From Candidatus Nanopelagicales bacterium (GTDB lineage Bacteria; Actinomycetota; Actinomycetes; S36-B12), in contig JAURQC010000046.1 of assembly GCA_030836325.1 (NCBI GenBank), positions 1 to 64,000 of the forward strand: a stretch of DNA of 64,000 nt, in the 5' to 3' direction. The stretch's first letter is position 1. Every line of letters starts with the position of its first letter. Both the position numbers and the translations under genes were made by a program. Below are positions 26,634-35,337 of the stretch, in pieces. The notes beneath the pieces are model-generated. The model worked only from the letters and a program-made list of their open reading frames with translations. It did not search any database and had not been told where the DNA came from.

Positions 26634-27215
26634 GTGAAGAGATACCTGACCGCTGTAGCCGTTGCCTGTCTTGCGACTCTCGGCCTTGTCGCGTGTTCAT
26701 CGGATCCCTCGACGGGCTCGGGTGCCACCCAAGTCGCATCCGGGGGTTCTTTCTGGATGACCGACTGCACCCAGATCGGTGATCCGACACAGACCGATTC
26801 GGCATCGGGCACGTCCGTGACTCCTGATATTTCAGTGTTGGACGACGACTCACCGTTCGTGTACGTCCGTGAGGGAGCAGCACCTGCCGCAGGTCTTGTC
26901 ACGAGCGAATTGCGTGCAGGATCGGGTGATGTCGCTGCCGTGGACGACATCATCACCGTGGAGTACTGCGGAGTCGGGTTGTCCAATGGTGCTCTTTTCG
27001 ACTCATCCTGGGCCCGTGGCGCGCCAGCCACGTTCCCCTTGTCCGAGGGTCAGCTGATACAGGGTTGGGTCGATGGCATTCCAGGTATGCAGGTCGGTGA
27101 GTGGCGGGTCCTGGTCATCCCCAGTGACCTTGCTTACGGCGACACGCCGCCACCGGGTATCGAGCCAGGAGAGACCCTGGTCTTTGTCGTTGAACTCCTC
27201 GGTGTGGGAGCCTGA
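26634..27215 (+). CDS. FKBP-type peptidyl-prolyl isomerase lipoprotein
   Basis: A 193-residue protein with a lipoprotein signal peptide. The lipobox is LVAC with C21, followed by an SSDPS linker, so it should be anchored outside the membrane. The FKBP domain occupies roughly residues 85-193 (FDSSWARG, LIQGWVDGIPGMQVGEWR, ending VFVVELLGVG). It would speed proline isomerisation of exported proteins. A second, cytoplasmic FKBP gene follows after 47 bases, and the pair is inserted between pafA and pafB. Confidence 0.92.
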   Translation: MKRYLTAVAVACLATLGLVACSSDPSTGSGATQVASGGSFWMTDCTQIGDPTQTDSASGTSVTPDISVLDDDSPFVYVREGAAPAAGLVTSELRAGSGDVAAVDDIITVEYCGVGLSNGALFDSSWARGAPATFPLSEGQLIQGWVDGIPGMQVGEWRVLVIPSDLAYGDTPPPGIEPGETLVFVVELLGVGA

Positions 27216-27262
27216 CGTCGGCACTTAGGTGTAAGCAAGCACAATCAACAGTGGGAGAAGGC

Positions 27263-27625
27263 ATGAGCGAAAAGCCGGAAATCGACTTCATCGAAGGTCC
27301 GCCACCCAGTGAACTGGTCATCACAGACCTCATCGAAGGGACAGGGGCGAGCGCCGCTGCCGGCGACACCGTGGAGGTGCACTACGTAGGAGTGGACTTC
27401 GGAAGCGGTGAACAGTTCGATGCCTCCTGGGACCGTGGTGAATCCATCGTGTTTCCACTCTCGGGACTCATCGCGGGTTGGCAAGAGGGGATTCCGGGCA
27501 TGAAGGTCGGTGGCCGTCGCCAGCTGGTTATCCCACCGGAATTGGCATACGGCCCAGCTGGCTCCGGTCACCGCCTTGCAGGAGCGACACTTGTTTTCGT
27601 GATCGATCTTCTGGATGTCCGCTAG
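27263..27625 (+). CDS. FKBP-type peptidyl-prolyl cis-trans isomerase
   Basis: A 120-residue single-domain FKBP without a signal peptide, so cytoplasmic. The active-site blocks are VEVHYVGV, FDASWDRG, LIAGWQEGIPGMKVGGRR and IPPELAYG. GGGAGAAGG precedes the ATG at 27263, which is preferred to the in-frame GTG at 27251. Its 3' end overlaps the likely pafB start by 11 bases. Both FKBPs share the GW-x3-GIPGM-x-VG block, indicating tandem duplication with divergent localisation. Confidence 0.93.
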   Translation: MSEKPEIDFIEGPPPSELVITDLIEGTGASAAAGDTVEVHYVGVDFGSGEQFDASWDRGESIVFPLSGLIAGWQEGIPGMKVGGRRQLVIPPELAYGPAGSGHRLAGATLVFVIDLLDVR

Positions 27626-28577
27626 TACGTCCGTGACCCGCACTGAGCGCCTGCTGAACCTGGTTATTGCGCTCCTTGCGGCCCGCGCGCCCATTGCTCG
27701 ACGTGCCATCCAGACGTCGGTTGCTGGCTATGACCCCGAGGCCACAACAGTTGCCTTCGAGCGCATGTTCGAGCGAGACAAGGACGAACTCCGTTCGATG
27801 GGTATCCCCATCGATACAGTCCTGGACGCGCACGGCGAGGTTCAGGGCTATCTCATCGACGCCGCAAAGTACGCCTCCGGTGATGTGTCTTTCAACGTCG
27901 ACGAACTTGTAGTGCTGAATCTGGCAGCCCTTGTATGGGACGACGCCGTTCTCGACGCTACGGCAACCACGGCGGTGCGCAAGATTGAATCCATCGTCGG
28001 CCTTCAAGCCGATGAACTTCCGAGCGATATGGCGCGTGGTTCCGGCACCTTCGCACACGTGAGCGCACGGGAAGCGGCCCTTCTGCCATTGATGCGGGCC
28101 GTTCGGGACCGCCGAGTCGTACGTTTCGACTATCGAAGGCCCGGGATGGCAGATCGCACTAAGCGAGAGGTGGATCCGTGGTCACTGCACTCCGAGGGAG
28201 GGCACTGGTATCTATCGGGATGGGATCACGAGAGGCAAGCCGCTCGTCGATTCCGCGTTTCGCGGATCCATGGCAGCGTCACAGTGACGGCAACACCGAG
28301 CTCCACCCAGCACGACGTCGCGTCTGCGTCGCTGACCGAAGACACCGACGACGTCGTCACCGTTCGAGTGCGCATGCCCAAGGGTAGGGGAGCCGAGCTG
28401 CGCCGACACCGATCCTTCGCCGCTAAGGAGGATGGGACGTTCACGATCACAGATTCACCGCATCGCATCTTGTCTCTACTGTGGCGAGCTGACCCGGACG
28501 TCACGGCTGTTGACCCACCTGAGGTGATTCAGGCTTTCCATGCCGGCCTCGCGCGACTCGAAGCAGACCACCGATGA
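27615..28577 (+). CDS. pafB: WYL-domain transcriptional regulator PafB
   Basis: A 320-residue DNA-binding protein. An N-terminal winged helix (about residues 8-75) is followed by a central linker and a WYL domain (about 155-235, with the GGHWYLSGWD and RRFRVSRI segments). With PafC it forms the activator of the LexA-independent DNA-damage response in mycobacteria; it has no known role in pupylation itself. ATG at 27615 overlaps the FKBP gene; a GTG at 27633 is an alternative. Its stop overlaps pafC by 4 bases. Confidence 0.93.
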   Translation: MSASTSVTRTERLLNLVIALLAARAPIARRAIQTSVAGYDPEATTVAFERMFERDKDELRSMGIPIDTVLDAHGEVQGYLIDAAKYASGDVSFNVDELVVLNLAALVWDDAVLDATATTAVRKIESIVGLQADELPSDMARGSGTFAHVSAREAALLPLMRAVRDRRVVRFDYRRPGMADRTKREVDPWSLHSEGGHWYLSGWDHERQAARRFRVSRIHGSVTVTATPSSTQHDVASASLTEDTDDVVTVRVRMPKGRGAELRRHRSFAAKEDGTFTITDSPHRILSLLWRADPDVTAVDPPEVIQAFHAGLARLEADHR

Positions 28578-29515
28578 GCGAAACAGCGACCGAGCGACTG
28601 TCCCGACTCCTTGCCCTAGTTCCGTGGCTGCGTGCCAACGACGGCATCACGATCGCCGACGCCGCTCAACACTTCGGGGTGTCGGAAGAGCAGCTGTCCA
28701 CCGATCTGTGGCAAATAATTGTGTGCGGCATCCCCGGTTACGGACCCGATCAGTTGATTGACATTCAGTTCTGGGACGACGACCGCATCCACGTTCTCAA
28801 TCCCGTGGCGCTCGAGCAGGCGATGCACTTGACGCCGGAGGAAATCACGGCCCTACATCTTGGGCTCCGGGTTCTCGCACAAGTCCCCGGAGAGCACGAT
28901 CAACGCGCCTTGGTCTCCGCGATGGTCAAGTTGGAAGCGGCGACACAGACCGAGATGCCCGTGGACATACAGATGAGTGAGCGACCAGACATTGTTGCTT
29001 TGGTTGGGGAGGCGATCCGCACTGGCGCGGACCTTGAAATCGACTACGCATCCGGGGACGAAGATCGAGTGGAGACCCGCCGGATCGAGCCACGCTCTAG
29101 TTTTACTGTGGACGGGCGCGTGTACGTGCAAGCGTGGTGCTCCCTTGCAACCGATATCCGCACATTTCGCATCGATCGGATCCACTCGGCGAGAGTCGTG
29201 GAGACTGCGGACCCAAAGCGGCGGACGGAACCCCTCCACACCGACCCGTTTCGAGCCGAACCAGACAATATGTCAACCGCGCTGGTACGGATCCAGCCAG
29301 ATGCCTTGTGGGTACTCGACACCGAACCGGTCACAGTTGTCACCACCGGTGATCCTGGTCCAGATGCCAGCGTCGATGCCGAAATCAGTTACGCCTCACC
29401 TCAGTGGCTGATCCGCTGGATTCTGGGTCTCGGGGGTGGTGTGACCGTCCTCGAGCCTGCCGATCTACGCCGGGCCGTACGGGAAGCTGCCGTCTCGAGA
29501 GGACAACCGGGTTAG
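28574..29515 (+). CDS. pafC: WYL-domain transcriptional regulator PafC
   Basis: A 313-residue partner of PafB with the same layout: a winged helix-turn-helix (about residues 8-60), then a WYL domain (about 145-220) with the VYVQAWCSLATDIRTFRIDRI-type region shortened to VDGRVYVQAW and FRIDRI. The ATG overlaps the pafB stop by 4 bases, so a 1:1 complex can form co-translationally. Its stop codon TAG is the first half of the TAGACT hexamer of the next unit. Confidence 0.93.
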   Translation: MSETATERLSRLLALVPWLRANDGITIADAAQHFGVSEEQLSTDLWQIIVCGIPGYGPDQLIDIQFWDDDRIHVLNPVALEQAMHLTPEEITALHLGLRVLAQVPGEHDQRALVSAMVKLEAATQTEMPVDIQMSERPDIVALVGEAIRTGADLEIDYASGDEDRVETRRIEPRSSFTVDGRVYVQAWCSLATDIRTFRIDRIHSARVVETADPKRRTEPLHTDPFRAEPDNMSTALVRIQPDALWVLDTEPVTVVTTGDPGPDASVDAEISYASPQWLIRWILGLGGGVTVLEPADLRRAVREAAVSRGQPG

Positions 29516-29518
29516 ACT
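29513..29518 (+). promoter_or_regulatory. -10 hexamer ahead of the tatA mini-ORF
   Basis: TAGACT, formed partly by the pafC stop codon and lying 6 bases before an ATG at 29525. It would give tatA-tatC their own transcript. Confidence 0.45.
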
Positions 29519-29524
29519 CTGCGC

Positions 29525-29563
29525 ATGCGGGTTCCGGGCACCGGGATTCGCACCCCAAGCTAA
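29525..29563 (+). CDS. Possible 12-codon leader ORF before tatA
   Basis: A mini-ORF (MRVPGTGIRTPS) starts at an ATG placed exactly 6 bases after TAGACT, so it would be the first codon of a leaderless transcript. Its TAA at 29561-29563 overlaps the AAGGAG ribosome site of tatA (29562-29567). This geometry would let leader translation influence tatA initiation. It may equally be a chance ORF in the 5' leader. Confidence 0.35.
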   Translation: MRVPGTGIRTPS

Positions 29564-29575
29564 GGAGCGTGCACG

Positions 29576-29857
29576 ATGCCCAATCTGCGGTGGCAAGAAC
29601 TGCTGATCATCGTGGCCCTGGTGTTGTTGCTCTTTGGAGCCAAGCGTCTGCCGGATGCCGCGCGTGGGCTCGGGCGTTCGCTGCGAATCTTCAAGGCCGA
29701 GACCAAGGGCCTGGTCGAGGGTGACGAGCCTGATGATTCCAAGACCGCCGGCTCCACGCAGACCGATTCGGCGACCCAGCCCAGCGCCATTGAATCCTCC
29801 CAGCAGCAGTCCGCTCCAGAGCCCGCCGAACGGCCCGCGGAACGCTCTGACGGCTAA
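29576..29857 (+). CDS. tatA: Twin-arginine translocase subunit TatA
   Basis: A 93-residue pore-forming subunit of the Tat system. One short membrane helix (about residues 7-21) is followed by the FGAKRLPDAARGLG hinge and amphipathic helix, then a disordered Ser/Gln/Pro-rich acidic tail. AAGGAG lies 8 bases before the ATG. tatC follows after 8 bases. No TatB-like gene is in this window. Confidence 0.95.
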   Translation: MPNLRWQELLIIVALVLLLFGAKRLPDAARGLGRSLRIFKAETKGLVEGDEPDDSKTAGSTQTDSATQPSAIESSQQQSAPEPAERPAERSDG

Positions 29858-29865
29858 CCCTCCCC

Positions 29866-30702
29866 GTGGCCGTACAAGAACAGGGGAGTAGTCAACAGGC
29901 GGCTATGCCGCTGACGGAGCACCTGCGCGAGCTTCGCTCCCGGCTCGTGAAGTCTGGTATCGCGATTGTGCTCGGCATGATCGTGGGCTGGATCGCCTAC
30001 CCGGCGATCTTCGATCTGCTCAGCCAACCCTTCGAAGGTGCTGTCGCCCAGGCCCAAGCCGAGGGCCGAGATGTCACCTTGGCTTTGACCGGTGTAACCG
30101 ACCCCTTTGTACTGCAGTTGCAGGTGGCTGCGATTGCTGGCGTGGTCCTGGCTTCGCCGGTCTGGCTCTACCAGTTATGGCGATTTGTCACGCCCGGGCT
30201 GCACAAACACGAGAAGAAGTGGGGCGTTGCCTTTGTTGCGGTCGCGTTCCCGCTGTTTCTCGCAGGAACGGTACTGGCCTATTTGGTGCTCCCGATTGGT
30301 TTGGAGATCCTGCTGGGATTCACTCCTGACAATGTCGAGAACATTGTCTCGGTTGACCGCTACCTGTCCTTTTTCATCCGTACCGTAATCGTGTTCGGAG
30401 TCGGCTTCTTGACTCCCTTGCTCATTGTGACGCTGAACTTCGCCGGCATCTTGTCAGGCAAGCGCCTGTTGTCATGGTGGCGGTGGATCATCTTCGTCGT
30501 CTTCATCTTTGCCGCGGTTGCTACCCCCACCGGTGACCCCATCAACCTCATACTGTTGGCCGGTCCGATCTTGCTCCTGGTGGTGATAGCTGTCGGCATC
30601 GCCTTATTGAACGATCGTCGCCGTGCCAAGAAGGGCGTCTTGGAGCCCGACTACGACGATTGGGACGACGACCAAGTCTCGCCGCTGAACGAGGATTCGT
30701 GA
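29866..30702 (+). CDS. tatC: Twin-arginine translocase subunit TatC
   Basis: A 278-residue polytopic receptor that binds Tat signal peptides. The N-terminal MPLTEHLRELRSRLVKS motif, including the signal-binding glutamate, is present, followed by six membrane helices and a charged C-terminal tail ending in Asp/Glu-rich residues. GTG start. The stop overlaps the following lipid-kinase-like gene by 4 bases (GTGA). Confidence 0.96.
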   Translation: MAVQEQGSSQQAAMPLTEHLRELRSRLVKSGIAIVLGMIVGWIAYPAIFDLLSQPFEGAVAQAQAEGRDVTLALTGVTDPFVLQLQVAAIAGVVLASPVWLYQLWRFVTPGLHKHEKKWGVAFVAVAFPLFLAGTVLAYLVLPIGLEILLGFTPDNVENIVSVDRYLSFFIRTVIVFGVGFLTPLLIVTLNFAGILSGKRLLSWWRWIIFVVFIFAAVATPTGDPINLILLAGPILLLVVIAVGIALLNDRRRAKKGVLEPDYDDWDDDQVSPLNEDS

Positions 30703-31649
30703 TCCGAATCATCGCTAACCCCACCGCGGGTGGGGGGCGGGCTCTAGGGGAGGCCAGTCGCCTGGCCCGTGCCTGCGCTGATGCCGGGATACCGACGCAC
30801 GTTCATGTTTCCTCAGACCGCCGCGACACGATACGCACCGCACGCGAAGCTGCCGCACTCGGACTGGTGGTCGCGTGCGGCGGTGACGGCACCATCCATG
30901 ACTGCCTCAATGGTGTCATGCAGGCGGAAGATCAGGCTCCGCGTTTGGGTATCTGGTCGGTGGGCACCGGCAACGACATCGAGCGGGGCCTGCGACTTAC
31001 TCGCCAGGGATCACTTGAGAGTTCCGGAACGAAAGATGAATCCGTAACGGGGGATCCGCGATCGATCGCGGCCTTCGTTGATGCGGTCGTTGAGGGTGTC
31101 TTCCGATCCGTGGACGTAGGTACGGTCACTTGCGATCAAGACGACTCCACACAGCACTTCCTCGGTGTCCTGTCCTGTGGATTCGACTCCGATGTCAACG
31201 AACGTGCCAATGCGATGCCAGTTCGAGTCGGTAAAGCTCGGTATCTGCTGGGTGTAGCGCGCGAACTCCCAGGCGTCCGGCCTCGCTGGTACGCCATCGA
31301 CAGCGACGGCCGCGACCGCAGCATGGCGGGAATGGTCGTGGCAATAGGTAATGGTCCGGCCTACGGATCAGGCATGCTGGTGTGTCCTGGGGCGGATATG
31401 AGCGATGGTGCGCTCGATGTCACGTTGGTAACCGACACCACCCGACGTACGTTCGTATCGGTCTTACCGAAGGTCTATTCCGGGCGCCACATCGACCATC
31501 CCTCAGTCGTTTCCTGGACTGCCAAACGCATCCGTATCGACGCACCCGACGCCATCGTGTACGCCGATGGAGAGCGTGTCGGGCCTCTACCGGCGGTAAT
31601 ATCCGTGCTCCCGAGCGCCCTCGAAGTCTTGGACACGTATCGGACCTAG
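30699..31649 (+). CDS. Diacylglycerol kinase catalytic-domain protein
   Basis: A 316-residue member of the DAGK/YegS lipid-kinase family. The IIANPTAGGGR start and the nucleotide-binding GGDGT motif (61-65) are clear, as is the later VGTGNDI-type segment (SVGTGNDIERGL). It should phosphorylate a lipid such as diacylglycerol or a glycolipid at the inner membrane face. The GTG at 30699 overlaps the tatC stop by 4 bases, and in-frame codons upstream belong to tatC. helY follows after 9 bases. Confidence 0.9.
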   Translation: MIRIIANPTAGGGRALGEASRLARACADAGIPTHVHVSSDRRDTIRTAREAAALGLVVACGGDGTIHDCLNGVMQAEDQAPRLGIWSVGTGNDIERGLRLTRQGSLESSGTKDESVTGDPRSIAAFVDAVVEGVFRSVDVGTVTCDQDDSTQHFLGVLSCGFDSDVNERANAMPVRVGKARYLLGVARELPGVRPRWYAIDSDGRDRSMAGMVVAIGNGPAYGSGMLVCPGADMSDGALDVTLVTDTTRRTFVSVLPKVYSGRHIDHPSVVSWTAKRIRIDAPDAIVYADGERVGPLPAVISVLPSALEVLDTYRT

Positions 31650-31652
31650 GCT
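31647..31652 (+). promoter_or_regulatory. Leaderless -10 hexamer of helY
   Basis: TAGGCT, overlapping the stop of the lipid-kinase gene and ending 6 bases before the GTG at 31659. Confidence 0.6.
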
Positions 31653-31658
31653 GATGTC

Positions 31659-34382
31659 GTGAGCGGCATATCCCCAGCAGAGCGGTACGCCGCAGCCCAA
31701 CAACGCGCACGTCAACCCGAAGTCGAAGTCTTCGCTCGTGAGTACAACTTCGGGCTCGACGAGTTCCAACTCTCTGCCTGCCGCGCCCTCGAAGGTGGTT
31801 CTGGGGTCCTGGTCGCTGCACCCACAGGCGCCGGTAAGACCGTCGTTGGAGAGTTCGCAATTCATTTGGCTTTGCACGGTGGCGGCAAGTGTTTCTACAC
31901 GACCCCGATCAAAGCACTGTCGAATCAAAAGTATGGCGAACTCGTGGAGAGGTACGGCAGCGAATCCGTTGGACTTCTCACGGGAGACAACTCGATCAAC
32001 GGTGAGGCACCAGTGGTCGTCATGACCACAGAGGTACTCCGAAACATGCTCTACGCAGGTTCGTCGACCATCTCGAATCTGACTCACGTCGTCATGGACG
32101 AGGTCCACTACCTCGCCGATCGCTTTCGGGGAGCGGTTTGGGAAGAAGTGATCATTCACCTGCCAGCGACCGTCACCGTCGTCGCACTGAGCGCAACAGT
32201 TTCCAATGCGGAGGAATTCGGATCTTGGCTGTCGACTGTGCGCGGGTCCACCGAGATCGTCGTCGAAGAGCACCGTCCTGTCCCGCTCTGGCAGCATGTG
32301 ATGGCCGGCCACCACCTGTATGACCTCTTCACCGAAGACCACGAAGTCAACCCCGAACTCATCGCGCTTGCGCGCCGGTCGCGTTCGGGCGCCAACCGCT
32401 ATGCCGGACCTCGAGGCCGAACGCGATCGCGAGACAGGCGTCCACGTCGCGACAATCTGACGCCCTGGCGCAGCGATGTCGTCGAGGAACTGTCTGGAGA
32501 CGGTCTGCTTCCGTGCATTTACTTCTTGTTCAGCCGGGCCGGTTGTGACGATGCGGTCGAGCAGTGCCTACGAGCGGGTATTCGACTGACGTCGGGGGCA
32601 GAGCGCGAGACCATCCGCTCAATCGTCGCCGAGGGCACGATGGGAATCTCCGACGACGATCTCGCGGCGCTGGGATACGTGGATTGGGCCGATGCCCTGG
32701 AGCGAGGCTTGGCAGCCCATCACGCGGGGATGCTCCCGGCCTTCAAGGAGATCGTCGAAAATCTTTTCCAACGAGGCCTGATCAAAGTTGTATTTGCGAC
32801 GGAGACTTTGGCCCTGGGCATCAACATGCCCGCACGCAGTGTGGTGCTGGAACGGTTGGTGAAGTGGAACGGCGAGGCGCATGTAGATCTCAGCGCAGGG
32901 GAGTACACGCAACTCACGGGCCGAGCTGGTCGGCGTGGCATTGACGTAGAAGGCCACGCAGTGGTGCTCTGGTCAGAACAACTCGATCCGGAAGTCCTCG
33001 CGGGACTGGCGTCAACGCGTACCTATCCCTTGCGCTCGTCGTTCCGCGCGTCCTACAACATGGCGATCAATCTCGTCGGACAGATGGGCCGAGCTAGGGC
33101 CCGCGAGGTGCTGGAAACGAGTTTCGCCCAGTTCCAGGCCGACCAGTCCGTCGTTGGGCTGAGTTCAGAAACGCGCAAGTTAACGGAGGCGCAGCGCGGC
33201 TACCTGGATTCAATGACGTGTCATCTAGGCGACTTTTCTGAGTATGCGCGGCTGCGCGAGGAACTATCTCAAAGTGAGAAGAGCGCCGGTCGATCCGCCA
33301 GTGCAGCGCGTAAGTCCAGCGCCGAACAATCTCTCGCCGCACTCCGGCCGGGTGATGTCATTTCGATTCCGCGGGGCAAGCGTGCTGGTCCCGCGGTAGT
33401 CATCTCCGCAGCGGAGCGGCCCCATGACCCCCGCCCCCAGGTACTGACCCACGAACGTCAGGTTCGGCGCATCTCGACCATCGAGGTGCCGCACGCCATT
33501 TCCACTCTGGGACGTGTGAAGATTCCTCGGCACTTCACATCCAAGGACGCTGCCATGCGCAGGGACTTAGCGCGGCGGGCTGTCCAGGTGGCGGAACGAG
33601 CCGCTCATGTGGACTCCGTTCCCATGCGTGGGGAGGCGAACGATGAGATTTCCGAGTTGAGAGCACGACTACGCGCTCATCCGTGCCACGGATGCGAGGA
33701 GCGCGAAGCCCACGCTCGATGGTCTGAGCGTTACTTCCGTACCGAACGACAACTGCAGGAACTCGAGCGCCGGATCGCAACGCGGACCCATAGCATCGCG
33801 CGTCAATTCGATCGGGTGTGCGAGACGTTGGTGGAATTGAAGTATCTCGAGGGCACAGGGGATGACCTTGAGGTAACCCAGGAGGGACGGATGCTCGGCT
33901 GGTTGTACTCCGAATCCGATCTCCTAGTGGCCGAATGCCTTCGAGCAGGTGTTTGGTCAGGGCTTGCGCCGCACGAACTCGCGTCGGTCGTCTCGGCCGT
34001 GGTGTACGAATCCCGTCGATCTGAGGGTGAGATTCGCCCGGCCGTTCCAGGTGGAGCAGTCGAAACAGCAGTCGAGCACCTCTATCGCACGTGGGCGCGT
34101 CTCAGTGATGTCGAACGCTCACACAAGCTGACTCCAGGGCACGAACCCGACGCAGGCTTAGTGTGGGCGGTGTACCGATGGTCTCGGGGAGCATCTCTTC
34201 TCACCGTCTTGACGAGTAACGACGTCAGTGCAGGGGACTTCGTGCGCTGGACGCGCCAGGTGATCGATGTCCTCGGTCAAATTGTGCAGGCGTCCAGCGA
34301 TCCAGTCATGAAGGAGACAGCCGAACGCGCAGCCGCGTCCCTCGATCGCGGAGTAGTCGCCTATCAGCCGACGGCTCCCTGA
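31659..34382 (+). CDS. helY: DEAD/DEAH-box RNA helicase, HelY/Mtr4-like
   Basis: A 907-residue superfamily 2 helicase of the Ski2/Mtr4 type. Walker A is APTGAGKT (54-61, K60), motif II is DEVH (147-150), motif III is LSATVSN and motif VI is QLTGRAGRRGID. An arginine-rich insert follows the first RecA domain at about residues 242-262. The C-terminal third is a DSHCT-like helical domain. A role in RNA turnover is inferred from the family. The last 19 bases overlap the convergent exonuclease gene. TatC-HelY adjacency matches M. tuberculosis. Confidence 0.94.
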   Translation: MSGISPAERYAAAQQRARQPEVEVFAREYNFGLDEFQLSACRALEGGSGVLVAAPTGAGKTVVGEFAIHLALHGGGKCFYTTPIKALSNQKYGELVERYGSESVGLLTGDNSINGEAPVVVMTTEVLRNMLYAGSSTISNLTHVVMDEVHYLADRFRGAVWEEVIIHLPATVTVVALSATVSNAEEFGSWLSTVRGSTEIVVEEHRPVPLWQHVMAGHHLYDLFTEDHEVNPELIALARRSRSGANRYAGPRGRTRSRDRRPRRDNLTPWRSDVVEELSGDGLLPCIYFLFSRAGCDDAVEQCLRAGIRLTSGAERETIRSIVAEGTMGISDDDLAALGYVDWADALERGLAAHHAGMLPAFKEIVENLFQRGLIKVVFATETLALGINMPARSVVLERLVKWNGEAHVDLSAGEYTQLTGRAGRRGIDVEGHAVVLWSEQLDPEVLAGLASTRTYPLRSSFRASYNMAINLVGQMGRARAREVLETSFAQFQADQSVVGLSSETRKLTEAQRGYLDSMTCHLGDFSEYARLREELSQSEKSAGRSASAARKSSAEQSLAALRPGDVISIPRGKRAGPAVVISAAERPHDPRPQVLTHERQVRRISTIEVPHAISTLGRVKIPRHFTSKDAAMRRDLARRAVQVAERAAHVDSVPMRGEANDEISELRARLRAHPCHGCEEREAHARWSERYFRTERQLQELERRIATRTHSIARQFDRVCETLVELKYLEGTGDDLEVTQEGRMLGWLYSESDLLVAECLRAGVWSGLAPHELASVVSAVVYESRRSEGEIRPAVPGGAVETAVEHLYRTWARLSDVERSHKLTPGHEPDAGLVWAVYRWSRGASLLTVLTSNDVSAGDFVRWTRQVIDVLGQIVQASSDPVMKETAERAAASLDRGVVAYQPTAP

Positions 34383-35305
34383 GCGAATCGCCGAACTCCC
34401 CACTCGTCGATAAGCATTTCCCATGTCTGCAGGTCCACGGGCGCTCGCGGAATCGGTGCGGTCACCGTCTGCTCTATGTTCAGAATCGGCACATCGCGCC
34501 GGATTCGCGTAACTGTGGTGGCGGCATCGAGGTACTCGCCACATCCCTCGATCAGTCCTGCAATTCGAGGGGTCAAAGGCTTCATCAGTTCGTCTAGATC
34601 GTTGTCCCCGCATGCTTGCCGCACACGATCGAGCGATCCATACGTTCGGATCAGCCCAACGGCCGTCTTCTCGCCCACGCCCTTCACTCCAGGAAGGCCA
34701 TCGGAAGGGTCACCACGCAGGACTGCAACATCGAGGTACTGCTCTGGCGATACTCCATATCGTTCTTCGACGAGGGCGGCATCGAGTAGCGGCCACGCCT
34801 CCATACCGCCCTTGACGGTCATGAGGACGCGTGTGGCGGCATCGACCAATTGCACGAAATCGCGATCGCCCGTCACGAGGACGGTTTCAAGCCTCCGCCG
34901 ACGCGCATGCTCGGCGAGCGTGCCGGCAACGTCGTCGGCTTCGAAGCCCTCGACCCCCACCACGGGTACACCCCACGCGTTGAGAATCGTGTGAATGCCG
35001 CCGATCTGTGGACCGAGATCGTCGGGTTCGTCCTCGACGTCATCACCTTCCTCGGCCACTCGATGGGTTTTGTAGCTCGGAACTAGGTCAACGCGCCAGT
35101 CGGGACGCCAATCTGTGTCCCAGGCAGCGATCAAGGTTGTGGGGTTGAAACGCTCACGCAGCCTCTCGATGGTCTGCAGCAGCCCTCGGATGGCGTTGTG
35201 CGGATGGCCGTCCGGTGCGGTCATCGACGACGGCAACGCGTAGTACGAGCGGTAGTACAGGGATGCGGTGTCGAGGATCATGACGTCTACGCCGGAGGTA
35301 GGCAT
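34364..35305 (-). CDS. 5'-3' exonuclease (DNA polymerase I N-terminal domain-like)
   Basis: A 313-residue free-standing FEN-type nuclease corresponding to the 5'-3' exonuclease domain of DNA polymerase I, without a polymerase. Metal-site acidic residues are seen in MILDTASLYYRSYYALP (D12), GFEADDVAGTLA and TGDRDFVQLVDA, and a helix-hairpin-helix lies in GLPGVKGVGEKTA. It would process flaps or RNA primers. An acidic insert (EEGDDVEDEPDD) is unusual. It is convergent with helY, as Rv2090 is with helY in M. tuberculosis. Confidence 0.92.
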   Translation of the reverse strand: MPTSGVDVMILDTASLYYRSYYALPSSMTAPDGHPHNAIRGLLQTIERLRERFNPTTLIAAWDTDWRPDWRVDLVPSYKTHRVAEEGDDVEDEPDDLGPQIGGIHTILNAWGVPVVGVEGFEADDVAGTLAEHARRRRLETVLVTGDRDFVQLVDAATRVLMTVKGGMEAWPLLDAALVEERYGVSPEQYLDVAVLRGDPSDGLPGVKGVGEKTAVGLIRTYGSLDRVRQACGDNDLDELMKPLTPRIAGLIEGCGEYLDAATTVTRIRRDVPILNIEQTVTAPIPRAPVDLQTWEMLIDEWGVRRFAQGAVG

Positions 35306-35325
35306 GCGCGAAGTCTGACACGGCT

Positions 35326-35331
35326 TACGGT
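35326..35331 (+). promoter_or_regulatory. Leaderless -10 hexamer of M24 peptidase operon
   Basis: TACGGT, 6 bases before the GTG at 35338. It decides that start over the ATG at 35350. Confidence 0.5.
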
Positions 35332-35337
35332 TGGACC

